Shown: one piece after another, positions 8,621-14,814 of the stretch | Numbering within the stretch: the first letter of the stretch is position 1 | How the letters are laid out: every line of letters begins with the position of its first letter | DNA from: Oscillibacter sp. | GTDB taxonomy: Bacteria > Bacillota > Clostridia > Oscillospirales > Oscillospiraceae | Assembly (NCBI GenBank): GCA_020025475.1 | Contig: JAHHSA010000024.1 | Location: 1 to 23,037 of the forward strand | DNA length: 23,037 bases | Reading direction: 5' to 3' | Position numbers and translations under genes: made by a program | The notes under the pieces: generated by a model | Told to the model about the DNA's origin: nothing | Database searches by the model: none | What the model saw: only the letters and a program-made list of their open reading frames with translations

Positions 8621-9220
8621 ATGGCACGTCAAATCAAAGGAGTCTCACAGAGGGTCCTGGATTGCGCCCGTGAAGAATTTTTGAAAAAAGGATTTCTGGA
8701 CGCCTCCCTCCGTGAGATCGCACAGGCCGCGGCGACCAGCACCGGTTCCATCTACACCCGCTTTGGTGACAAGGAAGGCTTGTTCCGTGCTCTGGTGGAG
8801 CCGGAGGCCAGTGATTTAAAGGCGCTGAGCCAGACCTTGCAGCAGGATGAGGGGGAGGAGACTACGTTTTCTCTGTACACCCATCCCCGGGTGCTGGATT
8901 TCGTCTATGATCACTTTGACGCGTTCTACCTGCTGGCGGTGGCGGCCCACGGCACAGAGTACGCAGGCTACCTGGATGAGCTGGTGGAAATGGAAGAGCA
9001 CTACGCTTATCAGTATTTGAAGAGGAAAGGGCAAAACGCCGCTTCCCTGACTCCGGCAGGACGGGAGCTGGTGCACATTTTGGCTACGGCCTACTGTGAC
9101 GGCATTTTTGAGCCGGTGCGCCACCGGATGAGCCGGGAGAAGGCGGACGCCTATGTCCGCCTCTTTGAGACCTATCACAAAGCTGGCTTTGATGCGGTTT
9201 TTCACACGGAGCAGCCCTGA
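8621..9220 (+). CDS. TetR/AcrR-family transcriptional regulator
   Basis: A 199-residue protein with the TetR layout: an N-terminal DNA-binding helix-turn-helix (residues ~10-50, 'AREEFLKKGFLDASLREIAQ', then 'AATSTGSIYTRFGDKEGLF', the classic S-x-Y-x-x-F-x-x-K-E-x-L signature). A helical ligand-binding and dimerisation part makes up the remainder. ATG 8621 is chosen because GGAGG lies six bases upstream; an in-frame TTG at 8603 lacks a good site. The gene follows the MMPL and GLUG genes on the same strand. TetR regulators beside MMPL/RND pumps usually repress them until a ligand binds, so control of this operon is the natural inference. It has its own promoter and a palindrome that fits autoregulation. 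The ligand is unknown. Confidence 0.92.
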   Translation: MARQIKGVSQRVLDCAREEFLKKGFLDASLREIAQAAATSTGSIYTRFGDKEGLFRALVEPEASDLKALSQTLQQDEGEETTFSLYTHPRVLDFVYDHFDAFYLLAVAAHGTEYAGYLDELVEMEEHYAYQYLKRKGQNAASLTPAGRELVHILATAYCDGIFEPVRHRMSREKADAYVRLFETYHKAGFDAVFHTEQP

Positions 9221-9277
9221 AAGCCCCACAATCAAAGAAAACTTTACCAACAGCATTCAGAAGAGTTTGAAAAACGG

Positions 9278-9312
9278 AAAAGGACGTATCAGCAGCTGAT
9301 ACGTCCTTTTTT
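9278..9312 (+). terminator. Bidirectional intrinsic terminator between tetR and the SGNH gene
   Basis: An 11-bp perfect stem (GGACGTATCAG / CTGATACGTCC) with a 3-base loop, followed by six T on the plus strand and flanked by an A-rich run on the other side. It can therefore serve both the tetR transcript and the convergent minus-strand hydrolase transcript. GTTTGAAAAAC precedes it at 9265-9275, the same 11-mer as at the SLH terminator. Confidence 0.9.
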
Positions 9313-9350
9313 CCATCTTGCAGTCCATGTTGTTCTGGCAGAGTTGCTGC

Positions 9351-10052
9351 TCAGGCAATGTGCCGGGCCTGCGTGCGGCGGATATAGTCCCGGAAGGCAC
9401 CGGAAATCAGCGCCTGACCTGCGGAATTAGGGTGGGTGCCGTCCTCACACATCAATTCATCCAGGTGGCCGTGTTCCAGAAACGCACCGCGCACATCCAC
9501 CAGGGGAACACGCTCCTCCCAGGCCAAACGCTCCACCGCCCGGGAGTAGCGCTCCTGGTGGGCGTAAATATTGCAGGAACCACCCAGCCAGCGCTCTACG
9601 GCAGCCTGATCCAGATCTTTGCACCACCAGTCAAAAAATCGCTGGGGAATCAGAGGAGGCAGCGTCATGAGAACGGGCAGCATCCCGTGGGCCTTTACCG
9701 TGCGGATCAGCCGCCGGTAGTTTGCCTGGAACGCAGGCACCGTCACCAGGGGGAAGTGTTCCCCGGTTGGGTCAGCGGCGATAGCCGCCCAGTCGTAGTT
9801 GCACTCATTGCCGCCAAAGTCCATCACCACGGCGTCCCAGTGCTCGCCCTTGGTCAAAAACCGCTCCAGCAGCTTTTCACCGTTCAGGGAGGTGGCCCCA
9901 AATCTGGATTTATTGTCAATGGTCAGGCCGAATTCTGCTTCAAAACCCGGTAAATTCATCTCATTTTTCGGAATGTAGCGACCCGTGGACGCGTCCACCT
10001 GAATCCCCTTCAATATGGAGTCCCCCAGGACCAGGACACGTGAAACTTTCAT
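9351..10052 (-). CDS. SGNH/GDSL-family hydrolase (esterase-like)
   Basis: A 233-residue single-domain protein with the SGNH blocks: block I 'RVLVLGDSILKG' near the N-terminus (nucleophile Ser in GDS), block III 'MDFGGNECN' (oxyanion Asn), and block V 'CEDGTHPNSAG' near the C-terminus (catalytic Asp and His as D-x-x-H). Such enzymes remove acyl or acetyl groups from carbohydrates, lipids or cell-wall polymers. No signal peptide is visible, so it probably acts in the cytoplasm, on an unknown substrate. GGAGGA precedes the ATG. The gene stands alone, divergent from the SOS polymerase gene and convergent with tetR. Its promoter is consensus-like, with the -10 inside a long inverted repeat, so it is probably tightly repressed by a dedicated regulator. 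The family call is firm. Confidence 0.92.
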   Translation of the reverse strand: MKVSRVLVLGDSILKGIQVDASTGRYIPKNEMNLPGFEAEFGLTIDNKSRFGATSLNGEKLLERFLTKGEHWDAVVMDFGGNECNYDWAAIAADPTGEHFPLVTVPAFQANYRRLIRTVKAHGMLPVLMTLPPLIPQRFFDWWCKDLDQAAVERWLGGSCNIYAHQERYSRAVERLAWEERVPLVDVRGAFLEHGHLDELMCEDGTHPNSAGQALISGAFRDYIRRTQARHIA

Positions 10053-10065
10053 AGGAGTTCCTCCA

Positions 10066-10106
10066 ATACCATGTAATGTAGTTTATAATACTATATTACA
10101 TGGTAT
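10066..10106. repeat. 41-bp near-perfect inverted repeat, probable operator
   Basis: Arms ATACCATGTAATGTAGT (10066-10082) and ACTATATTACATGGTAT (10090-10106) match at 16 of 17 positions around a 7-bp centre (TTATAAT). It covers the -10, start site and 5' leader of the hydrolase gene, so a bound dimer or pair of dimers would block transcription. The ATGTAAT...ATTACAT core resembles sites used by several Gram-positive repressors (PadR and GntR types among them), but I cannot assign one. As RNA it could also fold into a leader hairpin just ahead of the Shine-Dalgarno site. Confidence 0.8.
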
Positions 10107-10121
10107 TTCAACGACTGTCAA
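10093..10121 (-). promoter_or_regulatory. Promoter of the SGNH hydrolase gene
   Basis: Read on the minus strand: TTGACA (10121-10116), 17-bp spacer, TAATAT (10098-10093). Both elements are close to consensus and sit ~40 bp ahead of the start codon. The -10 lies inside one arm of the inverted repeat at 10066-10106. Confidence 0.78.
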
Positions 10122-10201
10122 TGGGGAGAATGAAAACAATTTGTGACGTTGTCTCAGGACATACTGTGCCGAAATTTTCCGGTTCCCTTTTGCAAAATGT
10201 G

Positions 10202-10210
10202 TGGTATAAT
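10202..10210 (+). promoter_or_regulatory. Extended -10 promoter of the SOS polymerase operon
   Basis: TGG-TATAAT: a perfect -10 with an upstream TG. No good -35 is seen at 16-18 bp (GTTCCC at 10182-10187), which is common for extended -10 promoters. The LexA box starts four bases downstream. Confidence 0.75.
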
Positions 10211-10213
10211 AAA

Positions 10214-10227
10214 AGAACAAATGTTCT
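10214..10227 (+). promoter_or_regulatory. LexA (DinR-type) SOS box
   Basis: AGAACAAATGTTCT is a perfect palindrome that contains the Gram-positive LexA core GAAC-N4-GTTC. It lies four bases after the -10, over the transcription start, so LexA would block initiation of the polymerase-YolD operon until DNA damage triggers its cleavage. Confidence 0.88.
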
Positions 10228-10247
10228 ATGCAGAAGGGGAGACTGGG

Positions 10248-11729
10248 ATGGCTGTGTACATTGCCATTGATCTGAAATCGTTTTACGCCTCCGTGGAGTG
10301 CACGGCCCGGGGGCTGGACCCCATGACCACCAATCTGGTGGTAGCGGATGCCGCCAGGACCGAGAAAACCATCTGTCTTGCGGTGTCCCCGAGCCTGAAG
10401 GCTCTGGGCATTCCGGGCCGCGCCCGGCTTTTTGAGGTGGTGGAGCGGGTCCGGGAGGAAAACGCCCGCCGGAAATGGCGGGCACCGGGGGGCGTACTGA
10501 CAGGAGAGTCCTGTCAGGCGCCGGAACTTGCCGCACATCCGGAGCTGGCGGTGTCCTACGTGACGGCGCCGCCCAGGATGGGCACCTACCTGGACATCAG
10601 TACCCAGGTCTATCAGGTGTACCTGAAATACATTGCCCCGGAGGATATCCACGTCTATTCCATCGATGAGGTATTTCTGGACGTGACCCGCTACCTGGAG
10701 ATCTATCACCTCACACCCCGTCAGCTGGCCATGGTGATGATTCGGGACGTGCTGCGGACCACTGGCATCACCGCCACGGCAGGCATCGGGCCAAACCTCT
10801 ACCTGTGCAAAATCGCTATGGACATTGTGGCGAAGCACTGCCCGCCGGATGCAGATGGCGTTCGCATTGCGGAGCTGGACGAGCGGAGTTATCGGCAGCA
10901 GCTGTGGACCCATCGGCCCCTGACGGATTTCTGGCGAGTGGGAAAGGGTATGGCGAAAAAATTGGAGGCCAGCGGGCTGTACACCATGGGGGACGTGGCC
11001 CGCTGCTCTATGGGCAGCGAGCATACCTATTATAATGAAGAACTTCTCTACCGTCTGTTCGGCGTCAATGCGGAGCTGCTGATCGACCACGCATGGGGCT
11101 GGGAGCCCTGCACCCTGGCGGATGTCAAGGCCTACCGACCGGAGTCGGCCAGCATTGCCTCCGGACAGGTGCTTCAATCTCCCTATCCGGTGAAAAAGGC
11201 CCGCCTGGTAGTCCGGGAGATGGGAGAAGCCCTGGCGCTGGACCTGGTGGAGCGGGGACTGGGGACCGACCAGCTGACGTTGACAGTTGGGTACGACCGG
11301 GAGAATCTGCTGGACCCGGCCCGCCGGGTTCTTTACCGTGGGCCAGTCACCACAGACCCCTATGGGCGCCCCATCCCCAAGCACGCACATGGGACAGTCC
11401 GTCTGGAGCGGCGCACAGCCTCTACCCGGCAGTTGCTGGGTGCGCTGCTGCCGCTCTTTGATCGGATTACAGATCCAACGCTGCTGGTGCGGCGGCTGGA
11501 GCTGTCCGCCGGGCACGTGGACCGGGAGGACGCCGGCCCAGGGGAGCAGCTGAACCTCTTCACCACTCCGGCAGATCAGGAAGAGGACCGTCGGGAGCGG
11601 CAGGTGCAGGAGGTGATGGTGGCCATCCGCAAGAAGCACGGAAAAAACGCCATCCTGATGGGGACTGACCTGGAAGACGGAGCCACCGCCAGAGAGCGAA
11701 ACGGACAGATTGGAGGACACCGAGCATGA
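10248..11729 (+). CDS. Y-family translesion DNA polymerase (UmuC/UvrX type)
   Basis: A 493-residue error-prone polymerase that would copy damaged DNA. Palm motifs are intact: 'YIAIDLKSFYASVE' with the first metal-binding Asp at residue 8 plus the F-Y steric gate region, and 'YSIDEVFLDVT' with Asp140-Glu141. A helix-hairpin region follows (FWRVGKGMAKKLEASGLYTMGD), then the little-finger domain. Near the C-terminus 'EQLNLF' (QLNLF, residues 434-438) matches the beta-clamp-binding pentapeptide QL-x-LF. ATG 10248 is chosen: it follows AAGGGGAGA and gives the conserved N-terminus MAVYIAIDLKSFY. The gene is controlled by a LexA box and an extended -10 promoter. It overlaps the YolD-like gene by ATGA, the same pairing seen for UvrX/YqjW-type polymerases in Bacillus. 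The substrate range of its bypass activity cannot be read from sequence. Confidence 0.94.
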   Translation: MAVYIAIDLKSFYASVECTARGLDPMTTNLVVADAARTEKTICLAVSPSLKALGIPGRARLFEVVERVREENARRKWRAPGGVLTGESCQAPELAAHPELAVSYVTAPPRMGTYLDISTQVYQVYLKYIAPEDIHVYSIDEVFLDVTRYLEIYHLTPRQLAMVMIRDVLRTTGITATAGIGPNLYLCKIAMDIVAKHCPPDADGVRIAELDERSYRQQLWTHRPLTDFWRVGKGMAKKLEASGLYTMGDVARCSMGSEHTYYNEELLYRLFGVNAELLIDHAWGWEPCTLADVKAYRPESASIASGQVLQSPYPVKKARLVVREMGEALALDLVERGLGTDQLTLTVGYDRENLLDPARRVLYRGPVTTDPYGRPIPKHAHGTVRLERRTASTRQLLGALLPLFDRITDPTLLVRRLELSAGHVDREDAGPGEQLNLFTTPADQEEDRRERQVQEVMVAIRKKHGKNAILMGTDLEDGATARERNGQIGGHRA

Positions 11730-12130
11730 AGGGCCCCTACGATGATCTGCTGAATCTGCCCCACCACGTCTCCCGAAATCACCCACCAATGGACCGGCTG
11801 CGGCGGGCGGCACAGTTTGCCCCCTTTGCGGCTCTCACCGGTCACGAGGATGCCGTCCGGGAGGCGGCACGGCTGACAGAACAGCGGGCAGAGCTGTCCG
11901 AGGAGGAACAGGAGAAGCTCAATCACCGGCTGCGCCTGGCGGTGGAGAGCGGTGGTGTGTGGAGCTTTACCTGGTTCGTGCCGGATACAAAAAAAGCCGG
12001 GGGAGCCTACGTGACCCGCACCGGCGTCATCCGCCACCTGGATGCGGCCTGCGGGGTAGCGGAGCTGACGGATCGGACGCGTATCCCGCTGTCAGAGCTG
12101 ATTGCAATTCAGGAGACAGACAGAGTATAA
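11726..12130 (+). CDS. YolD-like protein, polymerase-associated
   Basis: A 134-residue protein whose start overlaps the polymerase stop (ATGA), so the two are translationally coupled. The segment 'MDRLRRAAQFAPFAALTGHE' followed by 'EEEQEKLNHRLRLAV' matches the YolD pattern: an aromatic-Ala-Pro-Phe-x-Ala/Ser-Leu core, then a charged helix, then a beta-rich C-terminal part ending 'IPLSELIAI'. YolD-family genes lie next to UmuC-like polymerases in Firmicutes and phages. They have been thought of as a UmuD substitute, but their biochemical role is not settled. The gene shares the LexA-controlled promoter. The promoter of the next gene is embedded in its 3' end, with the TAA stop inside the TATAAT. 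Confidence 0.8.
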   Translation: MKGPYDDLLNLPHHVSRNHPPMDRLRRAAQFAPFAALTGHEDAVREAARLTEQRAELSEEEQEKLNHRLRLAVESGGVWSFTWFVPDTKKAGGAYVTRTGVIRHLDAACGVAELTDRTRIPLSELIAIQETDRV

Positions 12131-12131
12131 T
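12102..12131 (+). promoter_or_regulatory. Promoter of the TIGR04076 gene, inside the yolD-like 3' end
   Basis: TTGCAA (12102-12107), 18-bp spacer, TATAAT (12126-12131). The TAA stop of the upstream gene (12128-12130) forms part of the -10. AGGAGGTG follows 16 bp later, ahead of ATG 12160, so the downstream gene can be expressed without SOS induction. Confidence 0.7.
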
Positions 12132-12159
12132 AGAGCCAAAATCATCAGGAGGTGTCGCC

Positions 12160-12456
12160 ATGTGCGCCAGACCGCGAATCAAAATGACCCTCATCGATCG
12201 CCTGGGGCCTCATCCCTGCCACCGGGGGCATCAGGTGGGAGCGTCCTTTGATTTTGATACGGAACGGGGAAAGGTCTGCCCGATGGCAATGCACGTAGCC
12301 TTCCCCTACGTGGATATTCTCCGCTACGGCGGCAGCATCCCCGGTCAACCGGCGGGAACCGCTACATTCTGCTGTCCGGACGTGGACACCATCAATGTGT
12401 TTCGCGTGGAGATTGTGGACAGCCACAGCAGCCAGAACCCAGAGACGGAGAATTGA
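12160..12456 (+). CDS. TIGR04076 family protein (uncharacterised)
   Basis: A 98-residue protein that fits the TIGR04076 pattern: an N-terminal beta segment, 'CHRGHQVGASFDF', then 'KVCPMAMHVAFPYVDILRYG' followed by Gly-Ser, and 'FCCPDVDTINVFRVEI'. The conserved CP-x-A, PY...LR-x-GG and C-C-P-D positions are all present, which hints at a metal- or cysteine-dependent role, but no function is established. The start is set by AGGAGGTG seven bases before ATG; an in-frame extension further upstream would run into the yolD-like gene and lacks a site. It has its own promoter and is followed, overlapping its stop codon, by the promoter of the DUF1275 gene. Confidence 0.82.
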   Translation: MCARPRIKMTLIDRLGPHPCHRGHQVGASFDFDTERGKVCPMAMHVAFPYVDILRYGGSIPGQPAGTATFCCPDVDTINVFRVEIVDSHSSQNPETEN

Positions 12457-12481
12457 CATTCCACCCCTGTCCGTCTATACT
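12453..12481 (+). promoter_or_regulatory. Promoter of the DUF1275 gene, overlapping the upstream stop codon
   Basis: TTGACA (12453-12458), 17-bp spacer, TATACT (12476-12481), one base off consensus overall. The TGA stop of the TIGR04076 gene (12454-12456) lies within the -35. The start is ~18 bp before the AGGAGGG ribosome binding site. Confidence 0.85.
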
Positions 12482-12505
12482 GATAGCCGACAGGAGGGAA
12501 ATCCC

Positions 12506-13231
12506 ATGGAATCCAAACAGACTAAATCGAATGAACGCTATCTGCACTGTGAGCGCACCGGTGTTTTTGAGCTGCTGATGGCAGTCTCCGGCATGATGGG
12601 CGCCTATACCTATATCCTGCGGGGGGGCGTCTTCTGTAATGCGCAGACTGCCAATATTGTGATCATGTCCATTGCCATTGGCCAGGGCCGGTGGAAGGAC
12701 AGCCTCTACTTTCTGATCCCCATCACCGCTTATATTCTGGGCACCTTTCTCTCAGAGAGCTTGCCCTCACCGGTAAAGCGCCTGCATTTTCTCCGGTGGG
12801 ATACCTGGCTCATTGGCCTGGAGGCCCTGACCCTGTTTATCATCGGATTTGTGCCGCTGACGGTGCCTGACCAAATCATTCAGGTGGTAATCAATTTCCT
12901 TGCCTCCATGCAATATAACACGTTCCGGCAGGCCGAAGGGATTCCCATGGCTACCACATTCTGCACCAACCATGTGCGCCAGCTGGGCGTGGCAGCGGCG
13001 AAAGTGCTGCGCAAGCATGACGCCGCAGCGGCCCACCGGGGCAAGGTGCACCTCACCATGCTTCTGAGTTTCTTCTGCGGCGGCGCGGCACTGAGCTTTG
13101 TGGGCGCGTATTTGCAGGAAAAGGCCATTTGGCTGGCGCTTGTCCCGCTGCTGATCATTTTTTTCACGCTGGTCCGTGCCGACCTGATCACGGAGCATGA
13201 CGCCCTGGACCGCAAGCCCTCCGGGCACTAA
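12506..13231 (+). CDS. DUF1275 (YoaK-like) membrane protein
   Basis: A 241-residue integral membrane protein. The N-terminal 'LLMAVSGMMGAYTYILRGGV' with 'FCNAQTANIVIMSIAIGQG' is the hallmark of DUF1275/YoaK: a glycine-rich first helix, an Asn-x-Q-T-(A/G)-N segment, then further helices. Later features are 'NTFRQAEGIPMATTFCTNH', the conserved N-x-x-R...T-T-F/Y-x-T loop, and two final helices. Six TM segments are expected. The family's substrate is unknown, although distant similarity to permeases is often noted. The start at ATG 12506 has AGGAGGG eight bases upstream; the in-frame extension to 12395 lies inside the preceding gene and is rejected. It is monocistronic, with its own strong promoter, and convergent with the EamA gene. 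Confidence 0.9.
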   Translation: MESKQTKSNERYLHCERTGVFELLMAVSGMMGAYTYILRGGVFCNAQTANIVIMSIAIGQGRWKDSLYFLIPITAYILGTFLSESLPSPVKRLHFLRWDTWLIGLEALTLFIIGFVPLTVPDQIIQVVINFLASMQYNTFRQAEGIPMATTFCTNHVRQLGVAAAKVLRKHDAAAAHRGKVHLTMLLSFFCGGAALSFVGAYLQEKAIWLALVPLLIIFFTLVRADLITEHDALDRKPSGH

Positions 13232-13480
13232 ACCGACAAAGAAAGATTCCACAAAAGCAAACATGAGCCTTGCAGAGACGGCCCCTGCAAGGCTCATGAT
13301 TATAAGCAGCTGAATGTCTGGCTATCGTATGGAGCAACGGTAAAAAAACGAGCTGGACGATGCAGGGCGACAAGCCCCCGTTGAACGAGTGCTTGCAGAT
13401 GCAACGGGAAAGTGTGCCATGCCTCATACACATTGGCCCGCGTGACCAGTTGGGTCAGGCTGCTCTTTTGGACAGGAAGC
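13232..13480. other. Intergenic region between convergent DUF1275 and EamA genes
   Basis: Apart from the hairpin at 13262-13298, I see no supported feature. Short minus-strand frames cross it (for example one starting at 13500, overlapping the EamA stop), but they have no ribosome binding site and no recognisable family. Confidence 0.5.
13262..13298. terminator. Hairpin between convergent genes, probable terminator
   Basis: A perfect 14-bp stem (CATGAGCCTTGCAG / CTGCAAGGCTCATG) with a 9-base loop. The plus strand has no U-tract after it (ATTATAAG). The minus strand continues TTTGCTTTTG, so it fits better as the EamA-side terminator, though it may stop both transcripts. Confidence 0.6.
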
Positions 13481-14356
13481 TCAGGCAGCTTTGCGCGCAT
13501 GGTTATGATAGCAGAAGCTGACCAGGGCCATGCCGATGATCAGCCCGTAGCCCACGAAGCTGAGCAGGTCGGGCACATCACCGAAGATGACAAAGCCCAG
13601 CACTGCGCCGAAGATGACCTGAGAGTAGTCATACACGGAGATCTCCCGGGCAGGGGCGTTGGTATAGGCAGCAGTGACGCTGAACTGGCCGCCTGCAGCG
13701 AAGAGACCAGCGCCCAGCAGCGTAAGAGTTTGCTGGATGGTCATGGGGTGGAAGTCCAGAATCAGGAAGGGCAGGGCCACCAGACAGGAGAATGCGGAGA
13801 AGACGAACACAATCAGGGAGCTGCGTTCGCCGCGCTGGCCCAGCAGCCGCACCAGGGTGTAGGCGGTACCTGCGCAGAGGCCGCCGAAAAGGCCCACCAG
13901 AGAGGGCCCCAGATCCATGTTACTGAGAGTAGGGCGGATAATAAAAAGCGCACCGACAAAGGCGCCAATCAGCGTCAGGCCCTGGACGGGGGTGATCTTT
14001 TCCTTGAGAATCAGGAAAGAGGCGATCACGGCAAAGAAGGGGGCCATTTTATTCAGCATGGAGGCGTCAGAGAGCATCAGATGGTCCACGGCGTAGAAGT
14101 TAGCCAGCAGACCGATGGTTCCAAAGGTGGCCCGGCCGATGAGAATGGGCCAGTTGCTGGCGTTGGCAGGGCGGAATCCCTTGCGCTCCCGGAGCAGGAT
14201 GGCTCCAGCGATGACAAAGGCCACAATGTTACGGAAAAAGCTCTTCTGAATGGTGGGGACATCCCCCGACAGCCGGACACAGACATTCATGCAGGAAAAA
14301 AAGAATGCGGCCAGGATGATGAAGAATATCCCCCGGTACTTGGAGGATTTGTACAT
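13481..14356 (-). CDS. EamA-domain (DMT superfamily) transporter
   Basis: A 291-residue membrane protein with two EamA repeats of five helices each. It starts 'YRGIFFIILAAFFFSCMNVC' (TM1), and the family-typical 'ASMLNKMAPFFAVIASFLIL' followed by 'KEKIT' ends repeat 1. Repeat 2 ends with 'ISVYDYSQVIFGAVLGFVIF' then 'GDVPD'. This S-x-x-x-x-(L/M)-x-P / Y-x-Q-x-(V/I)-F pattern is standard for drug/metabolite exporters. The substrate cannot be inferred, although relatives move amino acids, nucleosides and related metabolites. The Shine-Dalgarno site before ATG is weak (GGTG), suggesting low expression, and I could not find a convincing promoter in the ~100 bp upstream. It is monocistronic. Confidence 0.92.
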   Translation of the reverse strand: MYKSSKYRGIFFIILAAFFFSCMNVCVRLSGDVPTIQKSFFRNIVAFVIAGAILLRERKGFRPANASNWPILIGRATFGTIGLLANFYAVDHLMLSDASMLNKMAPFFAVIASFLILKEKITPVQGLTLIGAFVGALFIIRPTLSNMDLGPSLVGLFGGLCAGTAYTLVRLLGQRGERSSLIVFVFSAFSCLVALPFLILDFHPMTIQQTLTLLGAGLFAAGGQFSVTAAYTNAPAREISVYDYSQVIFGAVLGFVIFGDVPDLLSFVGYGLIIGMALVSFCYHNHARKAA

Positions 14357-14636
14357 GAAAACACCGACTTTCTGTCAATTTAATCGAACTTTCTTCAGTG
14401 TACTACATTATGGCAAAAAACGAAAGAGGAATTTCGGCAAAAAGCACTGTAATGTTGCGTTTTTTTCATAAGATCACACAACAGCTGTTTGACGCAATCG
14501 GGGCACGCTTTTATTGCTGTCTTTTCGTTAAATACAAAATACATCAAAAATGAACTTACTTGGCATACAGCCACAAAAAATTTCCTAAATTCTGCCAAAT
14601 ATAAGGGGCGCATTTTGTGTCATCTGCAGCAATTTG
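14357..14636. other. AT-rich intergenic region without a supported gene
   Basis: 280 bp upstream of the EamA gene. It contains A/T runs and two similar GGCAAAAA stretches (at ~14412 and ~14435). A 72-codon minus-strand frame (14395-14613) lacks family resemblance and a ribosome binding site. Any EamA promoter should lie here, but none stands out. Confidence 0.5.
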
Positions 14637-14665
14637 TTGATATTTTATGTAAAATATGTTAAAAT
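14637..14665 (+). promoter_or_regulatory. Promoter of a candidate small RNA
   Basis: TTGATA (14637-14642), 17-bp spacer, TAAAAT (14660-14665) in AT-rich sequence. It points into a region with no plus-strand gene, so its product would be a short non-coding transcript of about 125 nt ending at the hairpin at 14766-14796. AT-rich promoter look-alikes are common, hence the moderate score. Confidence 0.55.
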
Positions 14666-14671
14666 AATATG

Positions 14672-14800
14672 TAAGGGTGAAAATAGGCCAGGAACCCTAA
14701 ACGCACGCAGTACTTTCCTACATCTGCCACCTGGCCATTTTCACACCTTCTGCCTGAAAGCATCTAGGCCCCGGAGAGATTTTCTCTCCGGGGCCTGTTG
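14672..14800 (+). ncRNA. Candidate structured small RNA, no known family recognised
   Basis: Between the promoter and the strong hairpin there is no ORF, but there is long-range pairing. GTGAAAATAGGCCAGG (14677-14692) pairs with CCTGGCCATTTTCAC (14730-14744) with a single bulged base, enclosing ~37 nt that contain a smaller GCAG/CTGC pairing. A 14-bp hairpin then closes the unit. This gives a ~125-nt transcript with two domains. It does not match SRP RNA, 6S RNA, tmRNA, RNase P RNA or any riboswitch I can recall. The same pairing exists on the minus strand as part of the parB 3' region, so strand is inferred from the promoter only. Confidence 0.4.
14766..14796. terminator. Strong hairpin between parB and the candidate sRNA
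   Basis: A perfect 14-bp stem (AGGCCCCGGAGAGA / TCTCTCCGGGGCCT) with a 3-base TTT loop. It sits 18 bp after the parB stop on the minus strand and at the end of the candidate sRNA on the plus strand. No clear U-tract follows on either side, so its efficiency is uncertain despite the very stable stem. Confidence 0.7.
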
Positions 14801-14814
14801 TGTATCATCAAAGG

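Noticed and set aside
10037..10046. CACGTGAAAC, resembling half of the chromosomal parS site
   Set aside because: Only about 11 of 16 positions fit the parS consensus and it codes for the conserved N-terminus of the SGNH protein; probably chance.
10083..11813. 576-codon minus-strand frame opposite the polymerase
   Set aside because: The plus strand encodes a canonical Y-family polymerase with promoter, LexA box and ribosome binding site; the minus frame has none of these.
13300..13500. 66-codon minus-strand frame overlapping the EamA stop
   Set aside because: No family resemblance and no Shine-Dalgarno site; consistent with a random frame.
13412..14383. 323-codon plus-strand frame over the EamA gene
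   Set aside because: Hydrophilic Gln/Gly/Glu-rich translation typical of the reverse strand of a membrane protein gene; EamA repeats are clear on the minus strand.
14395..14613. 72-codon minus-strand frame upstream of the EamA gene
   Set aside because: Lacks a ribosome binding site and any recognisable sequence pattern, in AT-rich intergenic DNA.
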